NCBI RefSeq assembly: GCF_007827595.1
Contig: NZ_VISR01000008.1
Span: 62,001 to 126,000, forward strand
DNA from: Streptomyces sp. BK340
GTDB taxonomy: Bacteria > Actinomycetota > Actinomycetes > Streptomycetales > Streptomycetaceae
DNA: 64,000 bases
Direction of reading: 5' to 3'
The notes under the pieces are model-generated. The model saw only the letters and a program-made list of their open reading frames with translations, did not search any database and had not been told where the DNA came from. Below, piece by piece: positions 55,358-63,429 of the stretch. Made by a program: the position numbers and the translations under genes. Position 1 is the stretch's first letter. Every line of letters begins with the position of its first letter.

Positions 55358-55437
55358 GGCTCCTCGGGTACGGACAGCTCAGGGCACGATGGTCGGGGAA
55401 GCCATTCATACTGATCGCTCGGGCCCAGGACGAAGAA
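55358..55437. repeat. 80-bp direct repeat, right copy (edge of the inserted cassette)
   Basis: Same-strand match to 47580-47659 with eight mismatches. It ends four bases before the ATG of iucA/iucC copy 2 and includes that gene's ribosome-binding site (GGACGAAG). Because copy 1 and copy 2 of iucA/iucC point in opposite directions but the repeats point the same way, each is best read as the same original divergent spacer. Confidence 0.85.
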
Positions 55438-55440
55438 CGA

Positions 55441-56946
55441 ATGGATCGCGTGGACCTCAACCCCCCCGCCGACACCGTCGGACACCGCGCCGACGCCTAC
55501 GCGGCCGCCCCCCTCCTCAACTGCCTGCTGCGAGAGGTCGCCGAGCCGTATCCGGCCGCCGGGCCACGGCCGGTCTTCCGGCTGCCCGGGACCGGCCGGC
55601 TGCTGCGGGTGCGGCCCGGGCGGCGGCCCGCCGACCCCGAGGTGCAGGCCGCGGGGGACTGGCACCGGCTCGGCCACTCCGAACTGGTCAAACTCGTCGC
55701 CGAGGAGCTGCGCCGGCACACCGGGCTGTCCAACGGCGACCTGCCCACCGAGATGATCGACAGCCGGGACGCGGTCGCCGCCCTGCTCACCGCCCGCGCC
55801 GGGGCGACGGCTCCCGAGGACCCGTACCTGCGCTCCGAGCAGTCCCTGATCACCGGTCACCCCTACCACCCGGCTCCCAAGGCGCGCGGCGGCGGCCCGG
55901 TCGCGGCCTGGCTGCCGTACGCACCCGAGGCCCATGCGCACTTCCCGCTGGTGCTGCTCGGCGTCCGTGAGGACCAGATGGTCGAGGAGGGCGACACGCG
56001 CGCCCTGGACGCCCTCGGCACGGCCCCGCCCGGGTACCGGCTGCTGCCCGCCCACCCCTGGCAGCTCGACCTCGTCGCCCGCGACCTCGCCCCGGCCTTC
56101 GCCGACGGCCGCCTGGTCCGGCTCGGCACGACCGCCTTCGACGTCTGGCCCACGGCGGCGATCCGTACGGTGTACGAGCCCCGGCGCGATCTGTTCCTGA
56201 AGTTCAGCCTGGATGTGCGGATCACCAACGACATCCGTCGGCTGTGGCGACATGACCTGCTGAAACTGCGCCGCACCGATTCGGCCGCCACCGCCGCCTT
56301 CGCCGCCATGGGCCCGCCCGCGGCCTGGCTGAGCGACCGCGGCTACCGCACCGCCGACTTCGCCTTCGAGGAGCTGGCCGTGCTCGTGCGGGACGGGCTG
56401 CGCGGCCACCTGCTGCCAAGTGCGACCCCGCTGCTCGCGGCCGGGCTCGCGGAGGGTTTCGAGGGCAGCCCCCTGGCCACCACGGCCGGTCCGGACGCCT
56501 GGTGGGAGGCGTACCTGCGGCAGGTGGTCCCGCCCGCCCTCACGGCGTTCGACGCCCACGGGGTCGTGATCGAGGCGCACCTGCAGAACACGCTGGTCGC
56601 CGTGGACGCGGCCGGCACGCCCGTGCAGGCGCTGTTCCGGGACGCCGAGGGTGCCAAGGTCCTGCCGGACGTGCCCCGGGCCGCGGGCTGGGAGCGGCTC
56701 GTCTACTGCCTGGTCGTCAACCACCTCAGCGAGATCGCCGCCGCCCTCGCCGAACACCACCCCGGCTTCGACCCCTGGCCCACCGCCCGCCGCGAACTCG
56801 CCCGGCACGACCTTCCCGAGATCCCGGCCTTGCTCGCCTCGCCGACCCTGCCGGGCAAGACCAACCTGCTGCTGCGCTGGACGGGAGCGGACGGCGCGGA
56901 CGCCCGCTACCTGCCGCTGCCGAACCCGTTGGGCGACAGGGGCTAG
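55441..56946 (+). CDS. IucA/IucC-family siderophore-synthetase-like protein (copy 2)
   Basis: 501 residues, also short for the family. Motifs: SLITGHPYHPAPKARGG (about 137-153), LLPAHPWQLDLVARDL (about 200-215), the basic ATP-site stretch LFLKFSLDVRITNDIRRLW (about 250-268) and VIEAHLQNTLVAVDAAG (about 375-391). It keeps the canonical K/R residues better than copy 1. The two proteins are only distantly similar, so they are an old pair, perhaps acting in sequence on one siderophore or other carboxylate. No transporter or hydroxylase of a siderophore pathway lies nearby. Confidence 0.86.
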   Translation: MDRVDLNPPADTVGHRADAYAAAPLLNCLLREVAEPYPAAGPRPVFRLPGTGRLLRVRPGRRPADPEVQAAGDWHRLGHSELVKLVAEELRRHTGLSNGDLPTEMIDSRDAVAALLTARAGATAPEDPYLRSEQSLITGHPYHPAPKARGGGPVAAWLPYAPEAHAHFPLVLLGVREDQMVEEGDTRALDALGTAPPGYRLLPAHPWQLDLVARDLAPAFADGRLVRLGTTAFDVWPTAAIRTVYEPRRDLFLKFSLDVRITNDIRRLWRHDLLKLRRTDSAATAAFAAMGPPAAWLSDRGYRTADFAFEELAVLVRDGLRGHLLPSATPLLAAGLAEGFEGSPLATTAGPDAWWEAYLRQVVPPALTAFDAHGVVIEAHLQNTLVAVDAAGTPVQALFRDAEGAKVLPDVPRAAGWERLVYCLVVNHLSEIAAALAEHHPGFDPWPTARRELARHDLPEIPALLASPTLPGKTNLLLRWTGADGADARYLPLPNPLGDRG

Positions 56947-56988
56947 CCAGGACCGTCCCGCGGGTCCTGCCGGAGACGCGGGACACTC

Positions 56989-57167
56989 CTAGGCCCTGTC
57001 GTCAAATTCCCGTCTGCCCCACGACGCCTGGCACGCACTCTCGCCGCACCGGGCGAAAGCCCAAGTACGTCCAGTACGAGGACTTCCGCCCGGCAGGCCG
57101 AGAGCACGCACCAGACGCCGCGAGGCCGCCCTTCGGGCGACGACGGGAATTTGACGACAGGACCTAG
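56989..57167. mobile_element. MITE-like element
   Basis: 179 bases with near-perfect 26-bp terminal inverted repeats (56989-57014 and 57142-57167, one mismatch; core CCTGTCGTCAAATTCCCGTC). The outermost CTAG on both sides is probably a 4-bp target duplication (YTAR type, as for IS5-like transposases). No transposase is encoded. The right CTAG supplies the stop codon of the leftward monooxygenase gene. Fold-back of the ends may terminate both convergent transcripts. Confidence 0.8.
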
Positions 57168-58378
57168 CCCTTCAGCTCCCGCCCCCCGAACGCCCCCGTC
57201 CCGTCCGCCTGCTTCCACCACGTCTCCAGGCCGGTCTGGTCCAGCGTCCGCCAGCTCGGGGTCTCCTGGACCAGGGCCCGGCCGAGCCGTCGCCCCAGGT
57301 CGACCATGACCCGGCCGGCGGGCGCGCGATCGGCGTCGTACGCGGCCAGGGCCTCGGACCAGGTGGTCGTCGACGTCAGGGCCGACTGGAGGATCGTGGC
57401 GTCCTGCAGCGCCTTGACGGCACCCGCGCCGGTGTGCGGTCGTGCCACCGCGGCCGCGTCGCCCATGAGCAGCGCACGGCCCACGGCGTAGCGGGGCGCC
57501 GTGAAGTCGTACATGGGCTGCAGGAACAGCTCGTCGTGGGTCGTCCCCCGTACCAGGTCGCCCCAGTAGGGAGGCAGCAAATCGGCGGCGACGTAGGCCA
57601 GATGGGCGCGCAGTCCGTCGCCCGCAGTGCCCGGAGGCAGGCTCGTGGGGGTCTCCAGGCCCTGGTCCAGGCCCGGCGGCGGGGCCGTGTACAGGACCCA
57701 GTTGACCCGGTGGCCGCCGTCCGCCCCGTCCGGGATCCGGTACACGATGAGATGGCCGCCCTCGAAGACGACGTACGCGCACTCGTCCTCGGCCCACAGC
57801 TGCGGGTCGCGCAGCCGGGCCGACGGGTAGGCGCCGCGCCAGGCGAGGTATCCGGCGTACCCGGGGCGGACGTCGGCGTACACGGCCGCACGCACCGTGG
57901 AGCGGTAGCCGTCCGCGCCGATCACCACGTCGTATCGCTCGGTGCGCCCGTTCGCGTGCACCTCGGCGCCGTCCGGTGTCACCTCGACCGCTTCGACGGC
58001 CGAGCCGGGCCGGAAGTCCGCCGACCCGGGCACCCGGCGGCGCAGCTCGTGCCAGAGCGGGCCCCAGGTGTAGGTGCGGAACGGGAAGGGCATCGTGGCG
58101 ATCACGCGGCCCAGCGGGCCGTTCGCCGCCACGTCGTCGCGGACGTACCAGCGGCGGCGGACCATCCGCACCCACGGCATCGATGCGTCGAGATGGCCGG
58201 CGGCCTCCAGCTCCGCGTAGCGGGCGTTGTGTACGGCGAGTCCGACCCCGCGGTCGGCCAGGCGACCCGACGCGCGCTCGTACACCGTGATCGTCTCGGT
58301 CCCGCCCCGCGCCAGCGCGAGTGCCGCCGCGCAGCCCGCGATGCTCCCGCCCACGACCGCGACCCTGCCACCACGCAT
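57164..58378 (-). CDS. FAD-dependent aromatic-type monooxygenase
   Basis: 404 residues from ATG 58378 (AGGGGA upstream). FAD-binding GxGxxG-type fold in RVAVVGGSIAGCAAALALARGG, the DG motif DVVIGADGYRSTVRAA (about 165-180) and the GD motif ALLMGDAAAVARPHTGAGAVKALQDA (about 290-315) identify a group A flavin hydroxylase. The substrate is unknown; it is not the lysine/ornithine N-hydroxylase type used in hydroxamate siderophores. Its stop codon lies in the MITE target site. Confidence 0.88.
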   Translation of the reverse strand: MRGGRVAVVGGSIAGCAAALALARGGTETITVYERASGRLADRGVGLAVHNARYAELEAAGHLDASMPWVRMVRRRWYVRDDVAANGPLGRVIATMPFPFRTYTWGPLWHELRRRVPGSADFRPGSAVEAVEVTPDGAEVHANGRTERYDVVIGADGYRSTVRAAVYADVRPGYAGYLAWRGAYPSARLRDPQLWAEDECAYVVFEGGHLIVYRIPDGADGGHRVNWVLYTAPPPGLDQGLETPTSLPPGTAGDGLRAHLAYVAADLLPPYWGDLVRGTTHDELFLQPMYDFTAPRYAVGRALLMGDAAAVARPHTGAGAVKALQDATILQSALTSTTTWSEALAAYDADRAPAGRVMVDLGRRLGRALVQETPSWRTLDQTGLETWWKQADGTGAFGGRELKG

Positions 58379-58508
58379 TCGGCGTCCCCTTCGTCGTCCG
58401 TGGCGCCGGTCCGGTGCGCCGCGCCTGACCATGCTGCCAGCCCGGCCATCACGCGGGCCGGGAATCCACGCCGACGGCTGGATCCCGCCCTGCCTTACCC
58501 TGGCCGGT

Positions 58509-59423
58509 GTGCTGCGCGATGTGACTGCCGTTCGCTATGTGACCCCCCTGAGGTCCGGCGGCTCCGTGCCCGGAGTCTTCGAGGCCGACGACCTCGGCAC
58601 GTACGTCGTGAAGTTCACCGGCTCTGCACAGGGCCACAAGGCGCTGGTCGCCGAGGTGATCGTCGGTGAGCTCGCCCGGGCGCTCGGCCTGCGCTTCCCC
58701 GAACTGGTCCTCGTGCACTTCGACCCGGGCATCGCCGCCGACGAGCCGCACCAGGAGGTGCGCGATCTGCACGGGGCCAGCGCGGGCGTGAATCTGGGGA
58801 TGGACTACCTGCCGGGGGCGAAGGACTTCACCCCGGAGATCGCGAAGAGCTTCCCCGTGGACGCCCTTGAGGCCGGCCGGATCGTCTGGCTCGACGCCCT
58901 GACCGCCAACGTGGACCGTACGGTGCACAGCTCCAACCTGATGGTCTGGCCGACGTTCGGCACCGCGCCCGCCCGCCTGTGGCTCATCGACCACGGTGCC
59001 GCCCTCGTCTTCCATCACCGCTGGGACACCACGACCCCGGGCAAGAAGTACGACTTCCGTCACCACGCCCTCGGGCACTACGGCCCCGACGTCCGGGCCG
59101 CCGACGCCGAACTGGCCCCTCGCGTGACCGAGGAGCTGCTGCGGGCCGTCGTCGCCGAGGTGCCGGACCCCTGGCTGGCCGAGGACGCCGGATTCGCCAC
59201 GCCCGACGACGTCCGCGCCGCCTACGTCGACTACCTCCTCGCGCGCGTACGGCTGTCCCAGGAGTGGCTGCCCACCGACTTCCCGAGCCGTGCTGAACTC
59301 GCGGCCGAGGAGGCCGCCCGCGCGGCGAAGTCCCAGCAGGGCCGCCCGGACTGGCTCAAGCGGGTCCCCGACCTGCACGGCAAGCCGGCGGCGGAACAGG
59401 ATTGGTCGGTGCACCTCGGATGA
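58509..59423 (+). CDS. HipA-like kinase domain protein
   Basis: 304 residues from GTG 58509. VKFTGSAQGHKALVAEVIVGELARALGL holds the ATP-binding lysine region; DALTANVDRTVHSSNLMVW is the catalytic loop (N-x-D-R-x-x-x-x-N) and LWLIDHGAAL the metal-binding DHG motif. This is the HipA-related kinase family, but without the HipB-type antitoxin partner. It overlaps the next gene by ATGA. In E. coli HipA phosphorylates glutamyl-tRNA synthetase; the target here is unknown. Confidence 0.8.
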   Translation: MLRDVTAVRYVTPLRSGGSVPGVFEADDLGTYVVKFTGSAQGHKALVAEVIVGELARALGLRFPELVLVHFDPGIAADEPHQEVRDLHGASAGVNLGMDYLPGAKDFTPEIAKSFPVDALEAGRIVWLDALTANVDRTVHSSNLMVWPTFGTAPARLWLIDHGAALVFHHRWDTTTPGKKYDFRHHALGHYGPDVRAADAELAPRVTEELLRAVVAEVPDPWLAEDAGFATPDDVRAAYVDYLLARVRLSQEWLPTDFPSRAELAAEEAARAAKSQQGRPDWLKRVPDLHGKPAAEQDWSVHLG

Positions 59424-59698
59424 CCCACCGCGTCCAGATCGAGTACTGCACCCAGTGCCGCTGGCTGCCGCGTGCCGCCTGGCTGGCACAGGAGCTGCTC
59501 ACCACCTTCGAGACCGAGCTGACCGAGCTGTCGCTCAAGCCCGGCACCGGGGGCGTCTTCGTCGTCCGGGTGGACGACGAGGTCGTCTGGGACCGGCGCG
59601 AACAGGGCTTCCCGGAGCCCACAGCGGTCAAGCGCCTCGTCCGCGACCTCGTGGCCCCGGGGAAGCCGCTGGGCCACTCGGACAGGGCCGCCGAGTGA
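59420..59698 (+). CDS. Rdx/SelW-like thioredoxin-fold protein
   Basis: 92 residues coupled by ATGA to the kinase gene. VQIEYCTQCRWLPRAAWLAQELLTTFETELTELSLKPGTGGVFVVRVDDEVVWDRREQGFPEPTAVKRLVRD is a typical Rdx (SelT/SelW/SelH) domain with a CxxC motif, here with cysteine rather than selenocysteine. Probable redox function. The steady pairing with a HipA-like kinase suggests a shared role. Confidence 0.85.
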   Translation: MTHRVQIEYCTQCRWLPRAAWLAQELLTTFETELTELSLKPGTGGVFVVRVDDEVVWDRREQGFPEPTAVKRLVRDLVAPGKPLGHSDRAAE

Positions 59699-59711
59699 CG
59701 GCGGCCGGGCC

Positions 59712-59807
59712 GGTGACCGGCGTATCGGTCCGTCCGGGGAGCCGTGAATCGGACTGTCCGGGGAGCGGTGCATCGGCTCGGCCGGTGACCGGCTTATCGG
59801 CCCTTCC
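59712..59807. repeat. Four 24-bp imperfect tandem repeats
   Basis: ATCGG recurs exactly every 24 bases (59724, 59748, 59772, 59796), with GTGA/GTGC before it and TCCGGGGAGC-like sequence after. The array fills most of the 59699-59822 spacer in front of the STAND-WD40 gene. Possible binding array or leader element. Confidence 0.75.
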
Positions 59808-59822
59808 GGCGTCCGGCGTCCG

Positions 59823-62800
59823 GTGAAGGGCACCCGGAGGACGAGCCTCGATCTCACGTCGCTGCTGCTCGGACTGGTCTTCGGTGTCGGCACCAACCTC
59901 CTCACGGCGGACCCGGACGGCTGGTGGGGACCGTTGCGCGCGGTGAACCGCTACGCCGTCGTATGGCTTCCGGTCGGCGTGGCGGCGGTGATCGCCTGGG
60001 AGGTCGGGCTGCGGTGGCGGGAGCGGCGCCGGGTGCCCTGGACGCGGGACGAGAGCCCTTACCCCGGCCTGGAGGCCTTCGCCGAGGACCGTACGGACGT
60101 CTTCTTCGGGCGTGAGGACGAGACCCGGGACGCGGTGCGCGCGCTGACCGCCGGCCGCTCGCCCGCGCAGCGCGTGCTCACCGTGGTCGGCCCGTCCGGC
60201 TGCGGAAAGTCCTCCTTCGTCGCGGCGGGCCTCCTGCCGGAAATGCGGCGCCGCCGCTGGGCGGTCCTCGGCCCGCTCCGACTCGGCTCCAGCCCCTTCC
60301 TCGCGCTGGCGCAGGTCCTGACACCGCGCGCGGCGGAACGACAGGACGACACGGTCGTACGCCTCGCGGGCGAGATGCGTCAGGAGGCCGCGGACGGAGC
60401 CGGTCTGACGGCATGTCCGGCCGCGCTGCGAGCGGCGCAGGGGCACCGGACGCGGATCGTTCTCGCGATCGACCAGTTCGAGGACGTCGTCCGCATGACC
60501 TCGCCCACCGAACGCGAGCTGTTCCTGGGGGCGTTACGGACGCTGGTGCACGCACACCCGCAGCTGCACCTCGTCCTCACCCTGCCGTCCGGCTTCCTGC
60601 GCGACCCCGCGCTGGAGCGGTACGGCGACCTGCTGCGCACCCGGTTCCCGCTCGGTACGCTCACCTCGCGGCAGACCCGGGCCGTCATCGCGGGACCCGC
60701 GCGGGCCGCGGGCGCGGACATCGCCGAGGACGTGGTGGACGACCTGGTGGTCGAGGCCACCGAGGGCGACGCCCTGCCCCTGCTCGGCCAGTTGCTGCGC
60801 GACCTGTACGAGGCGGCGGGCCCGGACCATGTCATCGGGCGGGAGCTGCTGACGCGGACCGGCCCGCTGTCCCAGGCCATCGCCCGGTACGCGGAAGGCG
60901 CCTACGCACGGCTCGTCGCCGAACACCCCGAGGAGCAGGTGGAGTCGGTGCTCCTGAGGTTCGTCGCCTGGGACGAGCGGGGCTTCTCCCGGCAGTCCGT
61001 GCGCCGGCCGTTCCTGGACGCGGCCGGGCTGGCGGTCGTCGAGGACCTGCGCCAGGCCCGACTGGTGACGGACGTCGACGAGGGCGAGGCCTACGACCTC
61101 GTCCACGAGGCGCTGCTGCGGCACTGGCCCCGGCTGCGCGAACTGACGGAGCGTCACCGGGACGTACTGCGCCGCAGCACGGAGCTCGAGCGCCGGGCCG
61201 CGGCCTGGCTGGCGAACGACCGGTCGGCGGACGACCTGCTGCACGGGCAGCGGCTCGCCCAGGCACGGGAACTGGCCGGGTCGCACGGCGTCTCCGCGGC
61301 GCTCGCCGAGCTGGTGGCCGCCTCCCGGGCGAGGCAGGAGGCGACGACCGAGGAGCGCGCCGACGATCTCGCCGAGCGAGCGCAGCAGTCCTACGCGCTC
61401 CGTGGGGAACGGCAGTTGGCGCTGGCGCTCACGGCTGCCGCCGTACGGGAGTTCGCTGCGACGGAGAAGGCCGTGCTGACCCTGTGGGGGATCGGGCGGG
61501 GGCCGGTGGTCGACAACCTCGGACTCGGGCATGCGGGCAAGGTGCTCGCGCTCGGCTGGGATCCGGCGAGCGGCCGACTGCGGACGATAGGGGCGGAGGG
61601 CGACCTGTGCACCTGGACGGCTCGCGGTGACCTGGTCGGTCAGGAGTCCTTGGGATCGGGGGAGTTGCGAGGAGCCGGCATCGGCGGGGACGCCTACTGG
61701 GTGGACACCCCTGAGACGCTCGCCGTAAGACGCTTCGACGCTCCCGGGTTCTGGTCCGCCACGGGCGCGGCCGGTCCCTTCGGAGACCGGGTGTTCGGGC
61801 TGTCACCGGACGGCTGGCGCGCCGCCGCCCAGCTGACCGGCACAGGCGTCGACATCATCGACTTCACGCCCGTGCCGCAGGGACGGCTCGCGCAGGTGCG
61901 TCACTCCTGCGAGGCGCCGCCGGTCATGGCGCTGGCCTGGTCGCCCGACGGCTCCCTCCTCGCGCTGTTCTCCTGGAACGAGCTGCACGTCGTGAGGCTG
62001 CCGGACGGGCAGACGACCTGGCGGATCGCCAGGGGGGACGGCGAACTCCCAGGCACCACCTCGTGGTTCGCCTGGGCCCCGGACGGCGGCAGAGCCGCGG
62101 AGGTGTCCGGCCGTACCGTACGGATCAGGGCCGCCCGGGACGGCACCGTCCTGGACGAGTGGGACGCAGGCGTGGAAGCCGGCGGTGTCTTCTGGTCTCC
62201 GGACGGAGAGATGGTGGCCGTGGCGGTGCCCGACGCCGGCCGGGGGGCGAGCGCGGCGATCACGGTGTGGCGGGTCGACGGCCACACGCTGCTGCGCCGC
62301 CTGCGCGTCCCCTGGGGTGCCGAGGAGATCGCCTGGCGCGCCGACAGCACCTGCTTCGCCTGGCGGTCGCCATTCAGCGGCGTGTGGATCGGTGATCCCG
62401 GCTCATGGCGCCCCCGGCCACTGCCGAACGGCATCCTGCGCAGCGCCTCCTCGGACGGCGGGCGCGTGGCGGCCGTCGTGGAGGGAGGCGACGCCGTGTA
62501 CCTCACGGAGCCCGGCGCCGCATCGAGAAGGGCCGTGGCGGCCCGGGACCCGAAGCCCGTGTCGGTCGCCTGGCAGCCCGGCGGGGGGCGGCTGGCCGTG
62601 TCCTTCCCCGGCGGCCGCGTGGAGATCGTGGACCCCGCCTCGGGCCGCGGTACCGCCGTGATGTCCACGGCGTACGGCATGGTGGACCGGGTCCTGTGGT
62701 CCCCGGACGGTTCGCTCCTCGCCACGGTCAGCCATGACTTCGTCACGGTCACCTACCGCGTCGAGGTCTGGGATCCCGCGACCGGGAGCCGCGTCGCGGT

Positions 62801-63389
62801 GACCGAGGAGATCGAGCGCGGGACCGGCGTGCTGGCCTGGAGCGCCGACGGCCGGCATCTGGTCACCGCCGAGAAGGAGGGCCCCCTGGTGGTCCGGGAC
62901 GCCTCGACCGGCCGTCGGCTGCTCGGCATCCCCGTGGGCGAGGGGGGCACCGCCGGCGCGGCCTGCTGGTCGCCCGACGGGCGTCGGCTCGCCTTCCTCG
63001 ACGGGGAGTCGGCCGTACGGATCTGCGGAGCCGACGACGGCGCACCCCTGGTGCGCTCCGCCGCCACCTACGGGAAGGCCGCCGTACTGCTGTGGTCCCC
63101 CGACGGACGCCTGCTCGCGACCGCGGGGGACGGGTGGGTCGCCTTCTGGCGGGCGGAGACGGGGGAGTGCCAGGCGGTGTCCCGGCTGGAGTGCCGGGTG
63201 CCGCTGGACGCGCGCTGGTCCGGCGACGGCCGCTCGTTCGCCGTCATCGGCGAGAACCACCGCCGCTACACCTGGTCGCTGCCCGACGGCACGGACGCCC
63301 GGCGGTGCGAAGCGCTCCTGGAGCGGTCGGCGGACGAGCTGCGCGCGCTGACCGCCGAGGAGCGCCGACGGTACGGGCTGTCCACGTGA
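59823..63389 (+). CDS. Membrane-anchored STAND ATPase with WD40-like repeats
   Basis: 1188 residues. Two N-terminal membrane segments (about 9-27 and 43-62), then ESPYPGLEAFAEDRTDVFFGREDE and Walker A GPSGCGKS (123-130), Walker B IVLAIDQFED (212-221), the nSTAND1 pattern. An antiparallel helical section leads to about 12 degenerate WD40 blades (WSPDG-type motifs) from about 570 to the end. WD40-STAND proteins are signalling switches, often with effectors. GTG 59823 has no good ribosome-binding site, so the start is uncertain. Codon 238 is TTA (60534-60536), implying bldA control. No nearby protease; effector unknown. Confidence 0.82.
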   Translation: MKGTRRTSLDLTSLLLGLVFGVGTNLLTADPDGWWGPLRAVNRYAVVWLPVGVAAVIAWEVGLRWRERRRVPWTRDESPYPGLEAFAEDRTDVFFGREDETRDAVRALTAGRSPAQRVLTVVGPSGCGKSSFVAAGLLPEMRRRRWAVLGPLRLGSSPFLALAQVLTPRAAERQDDTVVRLAGEMRQEAADGAGLTACPAALRAAQGHRTRIVLAIDQFEDVVRMTSPTERELFLGALRTLVHAHPQLHLVLTLPSGFLRDPALERYGDLLRTRFPLGTLTSRQTRAVIAGPARAAGADIAEDVVDDLVVEATEGDALPLLGQLLRDLYEAAGPDHVIGRELLTRTGPLSQAIARYAEGAYARLVAEHPEEQVESVLLRFVAWDERGFSRQSVRRPFLDAAGLAVVEDLRQARLVTDVDEGEAYDLVHEALLRHWPRLRELTERHRDVLRRSTELERRAAAWLANDRSADDLLHGQRLAQARELAGSHGVSAALAELVAASRARQEATTEERADDLAERAQQSYALRGERQLALALTAAAVREFAATEKAVLTLWGIGRGPVVDNLGLGHAGKVLALGWDPASGRLRTIGAEGDLCTWTARGDLVGQESLGSGELRGAGIGGDAYWVDTPETLAVRRFDAPGFWSATGAAGPFGDRVFGLSPDGWRAAAQLTGTGVDIIDFTPVPQGRLAQVRHSCEAPPVMALAWSPDGSLLALFSWNELHVVRLPDGQTTWRIARGDGELPGTTSWFAWAPDGGRAAEVSGRTVRIRAARDGTVLDEWDAGVEAGGVFWSPDGEMVAVAVPDAGRGASAAITVWRVDGHTLLRRLRVPWGAEEIAWRADSTCFAWRSPFSGVWIGDPGSWRPRPLPNGILRSASSDGGRVAAVVEGGDAVYLTEPGAASRRAVAARDPKPVSVAWQPGGGRLAVSFPGGRVEIVDPASGRGTAVMSTAYGMVDRVLWSPDGSLLATVSHDFVTVTYRVEVWDPATGSRVAVTEEIERGTGVLAWSADGRHLVTAEKEGPLVVRDASTGRRLLGIPVGEGGTAGAACWSPDGRRLAFLDGESAVRICGADDGAPLVRSAATYGKAAVLLWSPDGRLLATAGDGWVAFWRAETGECQAVSRLECRVPLDARWSGDGRSFAVIGENHRRYTWSLPDGTDARRCEALLERSADELRALTAEERRRYGLST

Positions 63390-63421
63390 ACGCCCCCGGC
63401 ACCGGGTGGCGCCGGGGGCGT
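63390..63421. terminator. Bidirectional terminator between STAND-WD40 and aceB
   Basis: An 11-bp perfect stem (ACGCCCCCGGC and its complement) with a ten-base loop between two convergent stops. Confidence 0.7.
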
Positions 63422-63429
63422 GGGCGGGG

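Noticed and set aside
47580..55437. The 80-bp repeats as att sites of an integrative element
   Set aside because: There is no integrase, excisionase or tRNA gene, and the repeats are exactly the promoter spacers of two divergent genes. Spacer duplication explains them better.
59712..59807. 24-bp repeats as a CRISPR or as a coding extension of the STAND gene
   Set aside because: No unique spacers. The frame of the STAND gene has no start codon with a ribosome-binding site upstream of the array, so the repeats are treated as intergenic.
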